Source: Citrobacter amalonaticus (GTDB lineage Bacteria > Pseudomonadota > Gammaproteobacteria > Enterobacterales > Enterobacteriaceae). Taken from it: a stretch of DNA of 64,000 nucleotides. The translations under genes were made by a program, and so were the position numbers. The DNA is taken from positions 4,464,001 through 4,528,000 of the forward strand of contig JARDVN010000001.1 in the NCBI GenBank assembly GCA_028994555.1. The letters are read 5' to 3'. Shown here in pieces: positions 9,595 to 24,100 of this stretch (positions are counted from its first letter, which is position 1; each line of letters begins with the position of its first letter). The notes below the pieces were generated by a model. The model worked only from the letters and a program-made list of their open reading frames with translations, did not search any database and had not been told where the DNA came from.

Positions 9595-11874
9595 TTACAG
9601 CGGCTGTGTTTGTGCTTCAACCACCGCCAGCGCGACCATATTAACGATTCGGCGAACGGAGGCGATCGGCGTTAATACGTGAACCGGTTTTGCCACACCC
9701 ATCAGTACCGGCCCAACAGTCACCCCTTCCGAACTGGAAACACGCAACAGGTTGTAACTAATACGCGCCGCTTCCATATTTGGCATCACCAGAATATTGG
9801 CCGAGCCTTTCAGCGGGCTGTCCGGCATCCGGTCATTACGAATGCTTTCCACCAGCGCGGCATCGCCATGCATTTCCCCGTCAATCATCAGATCGGGCGC
9901 ACGCGTTTTAATCAGCTCCAGCGCGGCGCGCATTTTGCCGGCAGACGGCCCGTTGGAAGAACCAAAGTTGGAGTGAGACAGCAGCGCCACTTTCGGTTCA
10001 ATACCGAAACGGCGTACGGTTTCCGCCGCCATTACGGCGATTTCCGCCAGTTCTTCCGGCGTTGGGTCGTCATTCACGTACGTATCGGCAATAAAGGTGT
10101 TACCACTCGGCAGTAACAGGGCATTCATTGCGCCAGCAGTGTGTACGCCGTCACGGTAGCCAAAGACCTCTTTCACCACACTGAAATGCTCGTGGTAATC
10201 GCCGATAGTACCGCAGATCATCGCATCCGCTTCGCCGCGCTGCACCATGATGGCGCCAATCACCGTGGTGTTAGCGATCACCGCACGTTGCGCCTGCTCC
10301 TGCGTTATGCCACGACGCTTCATGATCTGGTAATACTCGCTCCAGTACTCTTTGAAACGCGGATCGGATTCGTTATTCACGATCTCAAAATCGACACCCG
10401 CTTTGATCTGCAGTCCCAGCTTCTGAATGCGCATTTCAATGACGCTCGGGCGACCAATCAGGATCGGCTTCGCCAGCCCCAGCGTAATCAATTCCTGGGT
10501 CGCATGCAGAACACGCGCTTCTTCCCCTTCCGGCAGCACCACACGCTTCGGTGCTTTGCGGGCCAGCGAGAAAATCGGCTTCATGAACAGGTTGGTTTTG
10601 TAAACAAACTCGGTCAGTTTGTCGATATAGGCGTCAAAATCGCCAATCGGGCGCGTCGCCACGCCGGAATCCATCGCCGCTTTAGCGACCGCTGGCGCGA
10701 TTTTAACAATCAGACGCGGGTCGAACGGTTTTGGAATGATGTATTCCGGGCCGAAGCTCAGATCCTGATCGCCATAGGCTGACGCGACCACTTCGCTCTG
10801 CTCGGCATGCGCCAGTTCGGCAATCGCGTGGACTGCTGCCAGCTTCATCTCTTCGTTGATCGCCGTCGCGCCGACATCCAGTGCGCCACGGAAAATGAAC
10901 GGGAAGCACAGCACGTTGTTGACCTGGTTCGGGTAGTCGGAACGGCCGGTACAGATGATGGCGTCCGGGCGCACCGCTTTTGCCAGCGGCGGAAGAATTT
11001 CCGGTTCCGGGTTAGCCAGCGCCAGAATCATCGGCGCGCGGGCCATTTTCTTGACCATCTCCTGGGTCAGCACTTTCGGGCCGGAGCAGCCGAGGAAAAT
11101 ATCCGCGCCGTCAATGACGTCATCCAGCGTCCGTTTACCGTCATCGTCTACCGCGTAGGCCGCTTTGGTTTCAGCCATATTCGGCTCGCGACCTTTGTAG
11201 ATAACGCCTTTGGAGTCGCAGACCACGATATTGTGCTTCTGCATTCCCAGTGCCACCAGCAGGTTCATACAGGCGATCGCCGCCGCGCCCGCGCCGGATA
11301 CCACCATCCGCACGTCGGAGATATTTTTTTCCACCACCCGCAAGCCGTTGAGAATGGCGGCAGTACTGATGATCGCGGTACCGTGCTGATCGTCGTGGAA
11401 CACCGGAATATTCATGCGCTCGCGCAGTTTCTGCTCAATGTAGAAACATTCCGGCGCTTTGATGTCTTCCAGGTTGATCCCGCCAAATGTCGGTTCGAGT
11501 GCGGCAACGACATTAATAAATTTGTCCGGATCGAGTTCATCGACTTCAATATCGAAGACATCAATTCCGGCAAATTTCTTAAACAGAACGCCTTTTCCTT
11601 CCATCACCGGCTTACCGGCCAGCGCGCCAATGTTGCCTAAACCCAACACCGCCGTACCGTTTGAAATCACCGCAACCAGATTGCCACGCGCCGTGTATTT
11701 GTACGCTGCCAGCGGGTCTTTTTCGATTTCAAGACAAGGTGCAGCAACGCCGGGCGAATAGGCCAGCGCCAGATCGCGCTGAGTGGCAAGAGGCTTGGTC
11801 GGAGAAACCTGGATTTTACCGGGGACCGGGAATTCGTGGAAATCAAGAGCGCTTTGTTTTAACTGGTCATCCAT
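9595..11874 (-). CDS. maeB: NADP-dependent malic enzyme MaeB
   Basis: A 759-residue two-domain protein. Residues 1 to about 430 are the malic enzyme, converting malate to pyruvate and CO2 with NADPH formation ([51 protein letters not shown]). The C-terminal half resembles phosphotransacetylase ([20 protein letters not shown]) and is regulatory rather than catalytic in the characterised enzyme. Full length and intact, ending in its own terminator. Confidence 0.96.
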   Translation of the reverse strand: MDDQLKQSALDFHEFPVPGKIQVSPTKPLATQRDLALAYSPGVAAPCLEIEKDPLAAYKYTARGNLVAVISNGTAVLGLGNIGALAGKPVMEGKGVLFKKFAGIDVFDIEVDELDPDKFINVVAALEPTFGGINLEDIKAPECFYIEQKLRERMNIPVFHDDQHGTAIISTAAILNGLRVVEKNISDVRMVVSGAGAAAIACMNLLVALGMQKHNIVVCDSKGVIYKGREPNMAETKAAYAVDDDGKRTLDDVIDGADIFLGCSGPKVLTQEMVKKMARAPMILALANPEPEILPPLAKAVRPDAIICTGRSDYPNQVNNVLCFPFIFRGALDVGATAINEEMKLAAVHAIAELAHAEQSEVVASAYGDQDLSFGPEYIIPKPFDPRLIVKIAPAVAKAAMDSGVATRPIGDFDAYIDKLTEFVYKTNLFMKPIFSLARKAPKRVVLPEGEEARVLHATQELITLGLAKPILIGRPSVIEMRIQKLGLQIKAGVDFEIVNNESDPRFKEYWSEYYQIMKRRGITQEQAQRAVIANTTVIGAIMVQRGEADAMICGTIGDYHEHFSVVKEVFGYRDGVHTAGAMNALLLPSGNTFIADTYVNDDPTPEELAEIAVMAAETVRRFGIEPKVALLSHSNFGSSNGPSAGKMRAALELIKTRAPDLMIDGEMHGDAALVESIRNDRMPDSPLKGSANILVMPNMEAARISYNLLRVSSSEGVTVGPVLMGVAKPVHVLTPIASVRRIVNMVALAVVEAQTQPL

Positions 11875-12150
11875 CTTGTTGTTCCTTTCACGTATCGATC
11901 AAAAAAAGTGACGCGCAGTCTGGTGCGTCGCACATTATCACCGCACTGCGGGACGCAAACTTTGAAGGCCCCCAAACTATCACGACTTAAATAAAGAATT
12001 TGTAATCAACTCATAACAACCATGTTACCTGCTTAAGCCAGCAATACCATGCCTGTCTGCTATGCTTTTTTTGTGGTGCACCTCATGAATTCCTCAGAAG
12101 TGTGAATTAAAGCACTCATCTAACACTTTACTTTTCAAGGAGTATTTCCT

Positions 12151-13101
12151 ATGAACCAGTTAGACGGCATCAAACAATTCACCACTGTCGTGGCGGACAG
12201 CGGCGATATTGAGTCCATTCGTCATTATCAACCCCAGGATGCCACCACCAATCCTTCTCTGTTGCTGAAAGCCGCGGCGCTTGACCACTACAGCCATTTA
12301 ATCGATGACGCGCTGGAATGGGGGAAAAAGCGGGGTACCACTCAGGAGCAGCAGGTCGCTGAAGCTTGCGATAAACTGGCGGTCAATTTTGGTGCGGAAA
12401 TTCTGAAAAGCATTCCGGGCCGCGTGTCGACCGAAGTGGATGCCCGCCTCTCCTTCGATAAACAAAAAAGTATCGATAAAGCCCGCCACCTGGTCGACCT
12501 GTATCAACAGCAGGGCATCGAAAAATCACGTATTTTGATCAAACTCGCCTCCACCTGGGAAGGCATTCGCGCGGCACAAGAGCTCGAGAAAGAGGGAATC
12601 AACTGCAACCTGACGCTGCTGTTCTCCTTCGCTCAGGCCCGCGCCTGCGCCGAAGCGGGCGTCTTTTTGATCTCCCCGTTCGTTGGTCGCATTTACGACT
12701 GGTACCAGGCGCGCAGCCCCATGGACCCGTACGTGGTGGAAGAAGATCCGGGCGTGAAGTCGGTGCGCAATATCTACGATTACTACAAACGTCATCGCTA
12801 TGACACCATCGTTATGGGCGCCAGCTTCCGCCGTACCGAACAGATCCTCGCGCTGACCGGCTGCGATCGCCTGACCATAGCCCCGAACCTGCTGAAAGAG
12901 CTGCAGGACAGCGAAGAACCGGTAATTCGCAAACTGGTGCCCTCTTCGCAGACCTTCCACCGTCCCACGCCAATGACCGAAGCCGAATTCCGCTGGGAAC
13001 ATAACCAGGACCCGATGGCGGTCGAAAAACTCTCTGACGGCATCCGTCAGTTCGCCGTCGACCAACGCAAACTGGAAGACCTGCTTGCCGCCAAACTCTA
13101 A
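12151..13101 (+). CDS. talA: Transaldolase A
   Basis: A 316-residue transaldolase of the non-oxidative pentose phosphate pathway. It transfers a dihydroxyacetone unit from sedoheptulose 7-phosphate to glyceraldehyde 3-phosphate. The Schiff-base lysine is Lys131 in [11 protein letters not shown], and [13 protein letters not shown] is the N-terminal signature. A strong AAGGAG ribosome site precedes the ATG. It forms an operon with tktB, which begins 20 bases later. Confidence 0.96.
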   Translation: MNQLDGIKQFTTVVADSGDIESIRHYQPQDATTNPSLLLKAAALDHYSHLIDDALEWGKKRGTTQEQQVAEACDKLAVNFGAEILKSIPGRVSTEVDARLSFDKQKSIDKARHLVDLYQQQGIEKSRILIKLASTWEGIRAAQELEKEGINCNLTLLFSFAQARACAEAGVFLISPFVGRIYDWYQARSPMDPYVVEEDPGVKSVRNIYDYYKRHRYDTIVMGASFRRTEQILALTGCDRLTIAPNLLKELQDSEEPVIRKLVPSSQTFHRPTPMTEAEFRWEHNQDPMAVEKLSDGIRQFAVDQRKLEDLLAAKL

Positions 13102-13121
13102 ATCTTGCCACGGAGAGATCT

Positions 13122-15116
13122 ATGTCCCGTAAAGACCTTGCCAATGCCATTCGCGCGCTCAGTATGGACGCTGTTCAGAAAGCCAATTCCGGTCACCCGG
13201 GCGCACCAATGGGGATGGCAGATATTGCCGAAGTGTTATGGAACGATTTCCTTAAGCACAACCCGACCGATCCGACCTGGTACGATCGCGATCGTTTTAT
13301 TCTTTCAAACGGTCACGCCTCTATGCTGCTCTATAGTCTGCTGCATCTGTCAGGCTATGACCTGCCGCTTGAGGAGTTGAAAAACTTTCGTCAGTTACAC
13401 TCCAGAACGCCCGGTCACCCGGAAATCGGCTATACGCCGGGGGTGGAAACCACCACCGGACCGTTGGGCCAGGGGCTGGCGAACGCTGTCGGTCTCGCCA
13501 TTGCGGAACGCACACTGGCCGCACAGTTCAACCAACCGGATCACGAGATTGTCGATCACTTCACCTATGTGTTCATGGGCGATGGCTGCCTGATGGAAGG
13601 CATTTCGCATGAGGTGTGTTCGCTGGCGGGAACGTTGGGGCTGGGCAAGCTGATTGGTTTTTACGATCACAACGGCATCTCCATTGACGGGGAAACCGAA
13701 GGCTGGTTCACCGATGATACCGCGAAACGTTTTGAAGCCTACCACTGGCATGTGGTGCATGAAATCGATGGCCACGATCCGGAAGCGGTGAAAAAAGCGA
13801 TCCAGGAAGCACAAAGCGTGAAGGATAAACCGTCGTTGATCATCTGTCGTACGGTGATTGGCTTCGGTTCGCCGAACAAAGCGGGCAAAGAGGAGTCTCA
13901 CGGCGCGGCGCTGGGGGAAGAAGAAGTGGCGCTGACCCGCCAGAAACTCGGCTGGCACCATCCGGCATTTGAGATCCCGAAAGAGATTTATCGCGCCTGG
14001 GACGCCCGCGAAAAAGGCGAAAAAGCGCAGCAGCAATGGAAAGAGAAGTTCGCCGCGTATGAGAAAGCGCATCCGGAACTGGCTGGCGAATTTACGCGCC
14101 GCATGAGCGGTGGTCTGCCTGAAGCATGGGAAGAAACCACGCAAAAATATATTAACGAGCTACAGTCGAATCCCGCGAAAATCGCCACCCGCAAGGCATC
14201 GCAAAATACCCTTAACGTCTACGGTCCGCTCTTGCCGGAGCTGTTAGGCGGTTCGGCGGATCTGGCGCCGAGCAACCTGACAATCTGGAAAGGCTCTACC
14301 TCATTGAAAGAAGATCTGGCGGGCAATTACATTCACTACGGCGTGCGCGAATTTGGCATGACCGCCATCGCCAATGGCATCGCCCATCACGGCGGCTTCG
14401 TGCCCTATACCGCTACCTTCCTGATGTTCGTTGAATATGCGCGTAATGCGGCGCGTATGGCGGCGCTGATGAAGGCGCGACAAATCATGGTCTATACCCA
14501 TGACTCCATCGGTCTGGGGGAAGATGGTCCGACCCACCAGGCGGTGGAACAGCTTGCCAGCCTGCGTCTGACGCCCAATTTCAGCACCTGGCGACCGTGC
14601 GATCAGGTTGAAGCGGCGGTGGGCTGGAAGCTGGCGGTGGAGCGACACAATGGTCCCACGGCGCTGATCCTCTCACGCCAAAATCTGGCGCAGGTTGAAC
14701 GCACGCCAGAGCAGGTGAAAGAGATTGCCCGCGGCGGTTATATCCTCAAAGACAGCGGCGGCAAGCCGGATATCATCCTGATCGCCACGGGTTCCGAAAT
14801 GGAAATTACCCTGCAGGCCGCGGAAAAACTAACCGGTGAAGGGCGTAACGTCCGCGTGGTGTCGCTGCCCTCAACGGATATTTTCGATGCTCAGGATGAA
14901 GTGTACCGCGAATCCGTACTGCCGTCGAACGTCAGCGCTCGCGTGGCCGTCGAAGCGGGGATTGCCGATTACTGGTACAAATATGTGGGCTTAAAAGGGG
15001 CAATTGTCGGCATGACCGGCTACGGTGAATCGGCGCCAGCAGAGAAGCTGTTCCCTTATTTCGGTTTTACGGTCGAGAACATTGTTGAGAAAGCCCATAA
15101 GGTTTTGAAAGTCTGA
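13122..15116 (+). CDS. tktB: Transketolase 2
   Basis: A 664-residue thiamine diphosphate enzyme. The N-terminus [20 protein letters not shown] leads into the ThDP region ([13 protein letters not shown], then [10 protein letters not shown]), and the transketolase signature is [17 protein letters not shown]. Its pairing with talA marks it as the stationary-phase isozyme TktB rather than TktA. A REP element follows. Confidence 0.95.
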   Translation: MSRKDLANAIRALSMDAVQKANSGHPGAPMGMADIAEVLWNDFLKHNPTDPTWYDRDRFILSNGHASMLLYSLLHLSGYDLPLEELKNFRQLHSRTPGHPEIGYTPGVETTTGPLGQGLANAVGLAIAERTLAAQFNQPDHEIVDHFTYVFMGDGCLMEGISHEVCSLAGTLGLGKLIGFYDHNGISIDGETEGWFTDDTAKRFEAYHWHVVHEIDGHDPEAVKKAIQEAQSVKDKPSLIICRTVIGFGSPNKAGKEESHGAALGEEEVALTRQKLGWHHPAFEIPKEIYRAWDAREKGEKAQQQWKEKFAAYEKAHPELAGEFTRRMSGGLPEAWEETTQKYINELQSNPAKIATRKASQNTLNVYGPLLPELLGGSADLAPSNLTIWKGSTSLKEDLAGNYIHYGVREFGMTAIANGIAHHGGFVPYTATFLMFVEYARNAARMAALMKARQIMVYTHDSIGLGEDGPTHQAVEQLASLRLTPNFSTWRPCDQVEAAVGWKLAVERHNGPTALILSRQNLAQVERTPEQVKEIARGGYILKDSGGKPDIILIATGSEMEITLQAAEKLTGEGRNVRVVSLPSTDIFDAQDEVYRESVLPSNVSARVAVEAGIADYWYKYVGLKGAIVGMTGYGESAPAEKLFPYFGFTVENIVEKAHKVLKV

Positions 15117-15120
15117 TCCA

Positions 15121-15208
15121 GGCAACGCCGGATGACGACGCTAACGCGTCTTATCCGGCCAACAGGATAACCTTTCGTAGGTCGGATAAGACGCAGTCGC
15201 CATCCGAC
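15121..15208. repeat. REP/BIME element between tktB and ypfG
   Basis: Two REP-like units (CGCCGGATGACGACGCTAAC ... CTTATCCGGCC, then GTCGGATAAGACG ... CGCCATCCGAC) lie in the 98-base gap between the convergent tktB and ypfG genes. Confidence 0.8.
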
Positions 15209-15214
15209 AGAAAA

Positions 15215-16257
15215 TTAACGCGTGATCCAGAGCGTGGGCCACGCATCTGGCCCATGCCAGCCATCACAGCTCGGCTCTTCGGCATAACGCACCAGACGAA
15301 AACGCTGGCCGTCAAACCGCCAGCGCGTCTGGATCCCACAGTCCGTTAATCCCCGGCCTTTGGCCAGCGTAATTAACTCACGCGACTTCTCGTCAAATTC
15401 AGCGTTCATCAACTCCATATCGTTACTTTCCGCGCCGCTGTTAAACGGCAAACGCAGCCGCACCGGGTGTGAGGCGAGCGGTTTTTTGCGCGAAACGATC
15501 CACGCCAGATCGATGGTGTTGTATGCCCCGGCTTCGCAGGCAATCATCATCAGGGCTTTGTCATCAGTGAGCGCGGTCACCCGGACCTCGCGGCGTGAAG
15601 GATCGAGTGAACACTTAATACCGTTCATTCGCCAGTTGCCGTAATCCAGGAGGTCGTTGCGTTCGTCGAGGGAGAGCGGTGTGGGGGGTCGGGTTCACGA
15701 CGGCCACGCCTTTAAGTGCAGGCGCTGGCGGCACGCTGAGCGGCGGATCGTCACCTTTTTTCAATCCACGCCGTTTCACTGCCGACTCGCTTTTGCTGCG
15801 CGTCAATAAACAGCAGCGCCGCTTTCAGCCCGGCCAGCGAAATCGTCTGATTCCCCTTTTGCAGGGTGATCGCTTTCCCGTCCTGAATCGTCGCCAGGAA
15901 ATCTGCGATGGTTGCCGTGTCGTCCGTCATCAGGTGCCACGGCGTTATGCGCCAGCGCTCGGTACTCAGCGCCAGTGACTTGCCGTCCAGCAACAGTCGC
16001 GGCGCAATGTCCGCTTCGTTGGTGGGCGCAGTCAATCCGCCGAGATCGATGCGCAACACCGCGTCAGTATGCGCCCCGGCGCTGCGACTCAAGGTCATCA
16101 CCAGTCCGCCGTGTTCACCTGTATTACGTGCAACGCAAAAATTCTGGTTATTACAGGTCACCTGCCAGTCAGAAAAAGCCTGTTGGGCAGGGGCTGCCCA
16201 CAGCAAGCGGGTCGGCATCAGGCCGAGCAGGAAAAGGAAAATAACGCGATAGCGCAT
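15215..16257 (-). CDS. ypfG: DUF1176 family periplasmic protein YpfG (two frameshift sites)
   Basis: An exported protein of unknown function. It starts with a signal peptide (MRYRVIFLFLLGLMPTRLLW, then AAPAQQAF), so it should be periplasmic. Two runs are one base too long: T-run 15756-15761 (6 for 5, at AWIEKGDDPP) and G-run 15683-15688 (6 for 5, at NPTPTPLSLDE). Corrected, the product is 346 residues. It lies convergent to tktB and downstream of nudK. I know no established role for it. Confidence 0.85.
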
Positions 16258-16381
16258 GGACGGTAATAACCCCGGAAATCAAACGAACAACACCGGTGTA
16301 TCTTCGTTGTGCTGTTGACCATGCTCAATCGGATTTGTCGGATAGAACCAATAATTCGTAAAGAAATATAATTCTTATTTA

Positions 16382-16959
16382 TCAATCCATTAAATGTGAG
16401 GATTGCAAATAGTTGAGCAATAACACGGTCTTACCGTCTCGTATTTCACCGGTTTGAATCATCTCCAGCGCCTGGGTAAACGGTAATTCCAGCACCTCGA
16501 TGTCTTCGTCTTCCACACCCCCCACCCGCGTTAGCGCGCTGACTGTCGCTGTACTGTGCGATAAAAAAATGAATCAGCTCCGTCACGCCGCCCGGAGACA
16601 TGTACAGTTCAAAAAAGCTTACGCACCTCGCCCACTTCATAGCCCGTCTCTTCAATGGCTTCTTTGCGAATGCACGCTTCCGGTTCGTCGTTGTCGAGTA
16701 ATCCGGCGCAGGTCTCAATCAACTGCCCACTTTCGTTACCATTCACCCACGTCGCCACGCGGAACTGGCGAATCAGTACCACGGTCTTTTTCTCTGCGTT
16801 ATACAACAGGATCGTTGCCCCGTTGCCGCGATCGTACACTTCGCGTTTGTGACGAATGACTTCGCCATTCGAGCGGGTTAAATCGTAGGTGATATTGCGC
16901 AGGATAAAATAGTTATCAGAAAGGACTTTGTCTTTAACGAGGGTGATTTTTTGCGACAT
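16382..16959 (-). CDS. nudK: Nudix hydrolase NudK, GDP-mannose pyrophosphatase (two frameshift sites)
   Basis: NudK hydrolyses GDP-mannose to GMP and mannose 1-phosphate. The Nudix box lies in [19 protein letters not shown], followed by TGYE, after [18 protein letters not shown]. Two runs are over-long: A-run 16611-16616 (6 for 5, at [13 protein letters not shown]) and C-run 16518-16523 (6 for 5, at [13 protein letters not shown]). Corrected, it ends at 16382 with [13 protein letters not shown] and is 191 residues, exactly the E. coli length. Confidence 0.9.
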
Positions 16960-17038
16960 ACCGGCTCCACAGCGTAAGAAGAGAAATTATACTACGCCGT
17001 GAAACCAGTTTTGTCTGTGTAAGATAAGGCTGAATTAT

Positions 17039-17118
17039 GCCGGACAGCGGTGAATTGTAGACCTGATAAGCGCAGCGCTATCAAACCGGATGTCGGCTAC
17101 GCCTTATCCGGCCTATGG
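17039..17118. repeat. REP-like element between nudK and aegA
   Basis: Imperfect REP halves (GCCGGACAGCGG and GCCTTATCCGGCC) lie between aegA and nudK, which read in the same direction. Confidence 0.65.
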
Positions 17119-17131
17119 GATAGTCAAACGT

Positions 17132-19095
<1,964 letters not shown>

Positions 19096-19308
19096 GGCGA
19101 CCTTCTTTTTTGGTTGTAAAAACCTTATTCTTTATATAAGTGTTGTTATTAACCGACTGGCCACACGTCGGCAATGTTCATTTGCCCAGGAAGCACAACT
19201 ATTTCTACTGAACCTGTGGCAGATCAATTTATTTCAGCCCAGGTGAAATTACGTTTCAGTTCTGCGAGAGATTTTTCATCGTAAGCACTTTTAAAGGAAA
19301 TTACGCGT

Positions 19309-21015
19309 GTGATCGTCAAACGCCCCGTCTCGGCCAGTCTGGCCCGGGCTTTTTTTTACATTGTCCTGCTCTCGATTCTCTCAACCGGCGTGGCGTTACT
19401 GACGCTGGCAAGTAGCCTGCGGGATGCCGAAGCCATTAACGTGGCGGGTTCGTTGCGCATGCAGAGCTATCGTCTGGGTTACGATCTGCAAAGCCACAGC
19501 CCGCAATTAAACGCCCATCGCCTGCTCTTTCAGCAGGCTCTCAATTCACCGGCGTTAAACAATCTGAATGCATGGTATGTGCCCCAGGCGGTAAAAGGCC
19601 GCTACGCGCAGCTACACGCTAACTGGCTGGAAATGAATACCCGCCTGGTGGATGGCGACCTGCAGTGGTATCAGAACAACATTAACGCCTACGTTGATAA
19701 GATCGATCTCTTCGTGCTGGCATTGCAGCACTACGCCGAACGCAAAGTGATGCTGGTTGTGGGGATCTCACTGGCGGGCGGTATTGGCATTTTTACGCTC
19801 GTCTTTTTCACCCTGCGACGAATTCGTCATCAGGTTGTGCGTCCGCTGAATCAACTGGTGATGGCCAGCCAGCGGATTGAACATGGTCAGTTTGACTCGC
19901 CACCACTGGACACGCACCTTCCCAATGAGCTGGGGCTGCTGGCGAAGACCTTTAATCAGATGTCGAGCGAACTGCATAAGCTGTATCGCTCGCTGGAGGC
20001 GAAGGTCGAAGAAAAGACCCACGATCTCCATGAAGCCAAACGCCGTCTGGAGGTGCTGTACCAATGCTCTCAGGCGCTGAATACCAGTCAGATTGATGTG
20101 CACTGCTTCCGCCATATTTTGCAGATTGTCCGGGATAACGAAGCGGCACAATTCCTCGAGCTTACCGTTGGGGAGAACTGGCGTATCAGTGAAGGTGAAA
20201 AACAGGCCGACCTGCCGATGCAAATCCTGCCGGTGACCATGCAGGAGACGGTCTACGGCGAACTACACTGGCAAAGTCAGCATGTCGCCAGCGCCATCCC
20301 GCTGTTAAACAGCGTATCGACAATGCTGGGGCGCGGTCTGTACTTCAATCACGCGCAGAAACACTTCCAGCAACTGTTGCTCATGGAAGAACGCGCCACT
20401 ATTGCCCGCGAGTTGCATGATTCGCTGGCGCAGGTGCTCTCGTATCTGCGCATTCAGTTGACGCTGCTCAAGCGTTCCATTCCAGAGGATAACGCCCCTG
20501 CGCAGGCCATTATGGATGACTTCTCGCGGGCACTGAACGATGCGTATCGCCAGCTACGTGAACTGTTAACCACCTTCCGCCTGACATTACAACAGGCCGA
20601 TTTACCCTCCGCACTGCATGAGATGCTCGAAACGCTGCAAGGGCAGACCACGGCTAAACTCACTCTGGACTGCCGATTGCCGACGCTCGCGCTCGATGCG
20701 CAAATGCAGGTCCATTTATTACAGATTGTCCGTGAAGCGGTGCTCAACGCGATGAAACACGCTAATGGCAGCGAGATTGCTGTTAGTTGTGTGACGGCGC
20801 CGGATGGTAATCATACGGTATATATTCGTGATAATGGTGTGGGCATCGGCGAGCCTAACGAACCGGCGGGGCATTATGGTCTGAATATTATGCGCGAGCG
20901 TGCGGAGCGTCTTGGCGGCACGTTAAGTTTCTCGCAGCCTTCGGGCGGCGGGACGTTAGTGAGCATTAGCTTTCGCTCGACAGACGCAGAAGAGGACGCG
21001 AGTCATCTGACATAA
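19309..21015 (+). CDS. narQ: Nitrate/nitrite sensor histidine kinase NarQ
   Basis: A 568-residue inner-membrane sensor kinase that phosphorylates NarL and NarP in response to nitrate and nitrite. Two membrane segments (about 15-35 and 147-167) flank the periplasmic sensor, whose P-box region is SLRDAEAINVAGSLRMQSYR. HAMP and coiled-coil segments follow, then the HisKA_3 phosphoacceptor in ERATIARELHDSLAQVL and an ATPase domain ending GGGTLVSISF. The start is GTG. It is divergent from aegA. Confidence 0.95.
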   Translation: MIVKRPVSASLARAFFYIVLLSILSTGVALLTLASSLRDAEAINVAGSLRMQSYRLGYDLQSHSPQLNAHRLLFQQALNSPALNNLNAWYVPQAVKGRYAQLHANWLEMNTRLVDGDLQWYQNNINAYVDKIDLFVLALQHYAERKVMLVVGISLAGGIGIFTLVFFTLRRIRHQVVRPLNQLVMASQRIEHGQFDSPPLDTHLPNELGLLAKTFNQMSSELHKLYRSLEAKVEEKTHDLHEAKRRLEVLYQCSQALNTSQIDVHCFRHILQIVRDNEAAQFLELTVGENWRISEGEKQADLPMQILPVTMQETVYGELHWQSQHVASAIPLLNSVSTMLGRGLYFNHAQKHFQQLLLMEERATIARELHDSLAQVLSYLRIQLTLLKRSIPEDNAPAQAIMDDFSRALNDAYRQLRELLTTFRLTLQQADLPSALHEMLETLQGQTTAKLTLDCRLPTLALDAQMQVHLLQIVREAVLNAMKHANGSEIAVSCVTAPDGNHTVYIRDNGVGIGEPNEPAGHYGLNIMRERAERLGGTLSFSQPSGGGTLVSISFRSTDAEEDASHLT

Positions 21016-21094
21016 ATTCGCACCAAACTGGACGTGAACATGCGGGAAGCTGACAAACACTGTAATCAGGCATGATAATTTACATTATCTCCTT

Positions 21095-21112
21095 TTTTTC
21101 TCCACGTTTGAC
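21095..21112 (+). promoter_or_regulatory. Candidate BaeR box upstream of acrD
   Basis: TTTTTCTCCACGTTTGAC matches the published BaeR box TTTTTCTCCATDATTGGC at 15 of 18 positions and lies about 70 bases before the acrD start. BaeSR control of acrD is established in E. coli and Salmonella. The consensus is quoted from memory. Confidence 0.5.
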
Positions 21113-21183
21113 TCGTACCTTCCCGCTACAGTGAAGCAAGTTATACCTATAAAGATATACAGAATAATGAGGTCCTCTTTCTG

Positions 21184-24100
21184 ATGGCGAATTTCTTTAT
21201 CGATCGCCCCATCTTTGCCTGGGTGCTGGCTATCCTGTTGTGTCTGACAGGTACCCTGGCTATTTTTTCTTTGCCGGTGGAGCAATATCCGGATCTGGCA
21301 CCGCCAAACGTGCGCATCACGGCGAACTATCCCGGCGCCTCTGCGCAAACGCTGGAAAACACCGTCACACAGGTCATTGAACAGAACATGACCGGCCTTG
21401 ATAATCTGATGTACATGTCTTCGCAAAGCAGCGGAACCGGGCAAGCGTCGGTAACGCTAAGCTTCGTGGCCGGCACCGATCCGGATGAAGCGGTACAGCA
21501 GGTCCAGAACCAGTTGCAGTCGGCGATGCGTAAGCTGCCGCAGGCGGTACAAAACCAGGGTGTCACGGTACGTAAGACCGGGGATACCAATATCCTGACA
21601 ATTGCTTTCGTCTCTACCGACGGTTCGATGGATAAACAGGATATTGCAGACTACGTCGCCAGTAATATTCAGGATCCCCTCAGCCGTGTGAACGGCGTCG
21701 GCGATATTGATGCTTACGGCTCGCAATATTCCATGCGCATCTGGCTGGATCCGGCAAAGCTCAATAGTTTCCAGATGACCGCGAAAGATGTCACCGACGC
21801 CATTGAGTCGCAGAACGCGCAGATCGCCGTCGGACAGCTTGGCGGAACCCCTTCCATTGATACTCAGGCGCTGAACGCCACCATCAACGCCCAGTCACTA
21901 CTGCAAACGCCGGAACAATTTCGCGCCATTACCCTGCGCGTCAATCAGGATGGTTCAGAAGTGACCTTAGGCGATGTCGCCACCGTCGAAATGGGGGCAG
22001 AGAAGTATGACTATCTCAGCCGCTTCAATGGCAATGCGGCGTCCGGACTTGGGGTTAAGCTGGCGTCAGGGGCCAATGAAATGGCGACCGCGACACAGGT
22101 AATTAAACGCCTGGATGAGCTGGCACAATACTTTCCGCACGGTCTGGAGTACAAGGTGGCCTATGAAACCACCTCCTTCGTTAAAGCCTCTATTGAAGAT
22201 GTGGTGAAAACGCTGCTGGAAGCGATTGCGCTGGTGTTCCTCGTGATGTATCTGTTCCTGCAGAATTTCCGCGCCACGTTAATCCCCACCATTGCCGTGC
22301 CGGTAGTGCTGATGGGCACCTTCTCGGTGCTTTATGCCTTCGGTTACAGCATTAACACGCTGACCATGTTTGCGATGGTACTGGCGATAGGCCTGCTGGT
22401 GGATGACGCCATCGTGGTGGTGGAAAACGTCGAGCGTATTATGAGTGAGGAAGGTCTCACGCCGCGCGAGGCGACGCGAAAATCGATGGGACAAATTCAG
22501 GGCGCGCTGGTCGGTATCGCGATGGTGCTGTCAGCTGTTTTTGTGCCGATGGCCTTCTTTGGCGGAACCACCGGGGCAATCTACCGTCAGTTCTCGATTA
22601 CGATCGTGGCGGCAATGGTGCTTTCTGTTCTGGTGGCGATGATCCTAACCCCTGCCCTGTGCGCCACTTTGCTTAAACCGCTGCATAAAGGTGAACACCA
22701 CGGACAAACCGGTTTCTTCGGCTGGTTTAACCGTACCTTCAACCGTAACGCCGAGCGTTACGAAAAAGGCGTCGCCAGGATTCTGCATCGCAGCCTGCGC
22801 TGGATACTGATTTACGTGCTACTGCTTGGCGCGATGGTGGTGCTGTTTTTGCGTCTGCCGACCTCGTTCCTGCCGCTGGAAGACCGCGGCATGTTTACCA
22901 CGTCAATACAGTTGCCGAGCGGTTCAACGCAGCAGCAAACCTTAAAAGTGGTGCAGGAAGTCGAAAAATATTACTTCACCCACGAAAAAGAGACCGTTCA
23001 ATCCGTCTTTGCGACTGTCGGTTCCGGCCCGGGTGGCAACGGTCAGAACGTCGCACGTATGTTCGTGCGTCTGAAAGACTGGAGTGAACGCGACTCCACC
23101 ACCGGCACCTCGTTTGCCATCATCGAACGTGCGACAAAGGCCTTTAACAAAATTAAAGAGGCGCGCGTGTTCGCCAGCAGTCCGCCAGCCATCAGCGGTC
23201 TCGGCAGCTCGGCAGGCTTTGATATGGAACTGCAGGATCACGCCGGCGCCGGTCATGACGCCTTAATGGCCGCACGTGACCAACTGATTCGTCTGGCGTC
23301 GCAGGATAGCTCGTTAACCCGTGTGCGCCACAACGGTCTGGACGACAGCCCTCAGCTACAAATCGATGTCGACCAACGCAAAGCGCAGGCGCTGGGCGTA
23401 TCCATTGACGATATTAACGATACGTTACAAACCGCCTGGGGATCGAGTTACGTCAACGACTTTATGGATCGTGGCCGCGTGAAGAAAGTCTACGTCCAGG
23501 CGGCAGCGAAATACCGTATGCTGCCAGACGATATCAACCTGTGGTATGTGCGTAATAACAGCGGCGGCATGGTGCCTTTCTCGGCTTTCGCTACTTCTCG
23601 CTGGGAGACGGGTTCTCCACGCCTGGAGCGCTACAACGGCTATTCAGCGGTCGAAATTGTTGGTGAAGCCGCGCCTGGCGTAAGTACCGGGACGGCGATG
23701 GATGTGATGGAGTCGCTGGTGCGTCAGCTGCCGACCGGATTTGGTCTGGAATGGACCGCGATGTCCTACCAGGAGCGACTCTCCGGGGCGCAGGCACCTG
23801 CACTGTATGCCATTTCACTGCTGGTCGTATTCCTGTGCCTGGCCGCGCTGTATGAAAGCTGGTCGGTCCCGTTCTCGGTAATGCTGGTGGTGCCGTTGGG
23901 GGGTTATCGGCGCGCTGCTCGCTACCTGGATGCGCGGTCTGGAAAACGACGTCTATTTCCAGGTGGGATTGTTGACGGTTATTGGGCTCTCGGCAAAAAA
24001 CGCCATTTTGATCGTTGAATTTGCCAATGAGATGAACGAGAAAGGACACGATCTGCTGGATGCGACGCTACACGCCTGCCGGCAGCGCTTACGTCCAATT

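Noticed and set aside
11875-12150. CreB tag or other named operator upstream of talA
   Set aside because: I looked for paired TTCAC repeats and found only isolated matches.
16563-16569. Seven-A run in nudK suspected as another expansion
   Set aside because: The frame [12 protein letters not shown] requires seven bases, so not every long run is wrong.
19096-19308. FNR box in the aegA-narQ divergent region
   Set aside because: No TTGAT-N4-ATCAA-like palindrome with acceptable match was visible, although aegA is FNR-regulated in E. coli.
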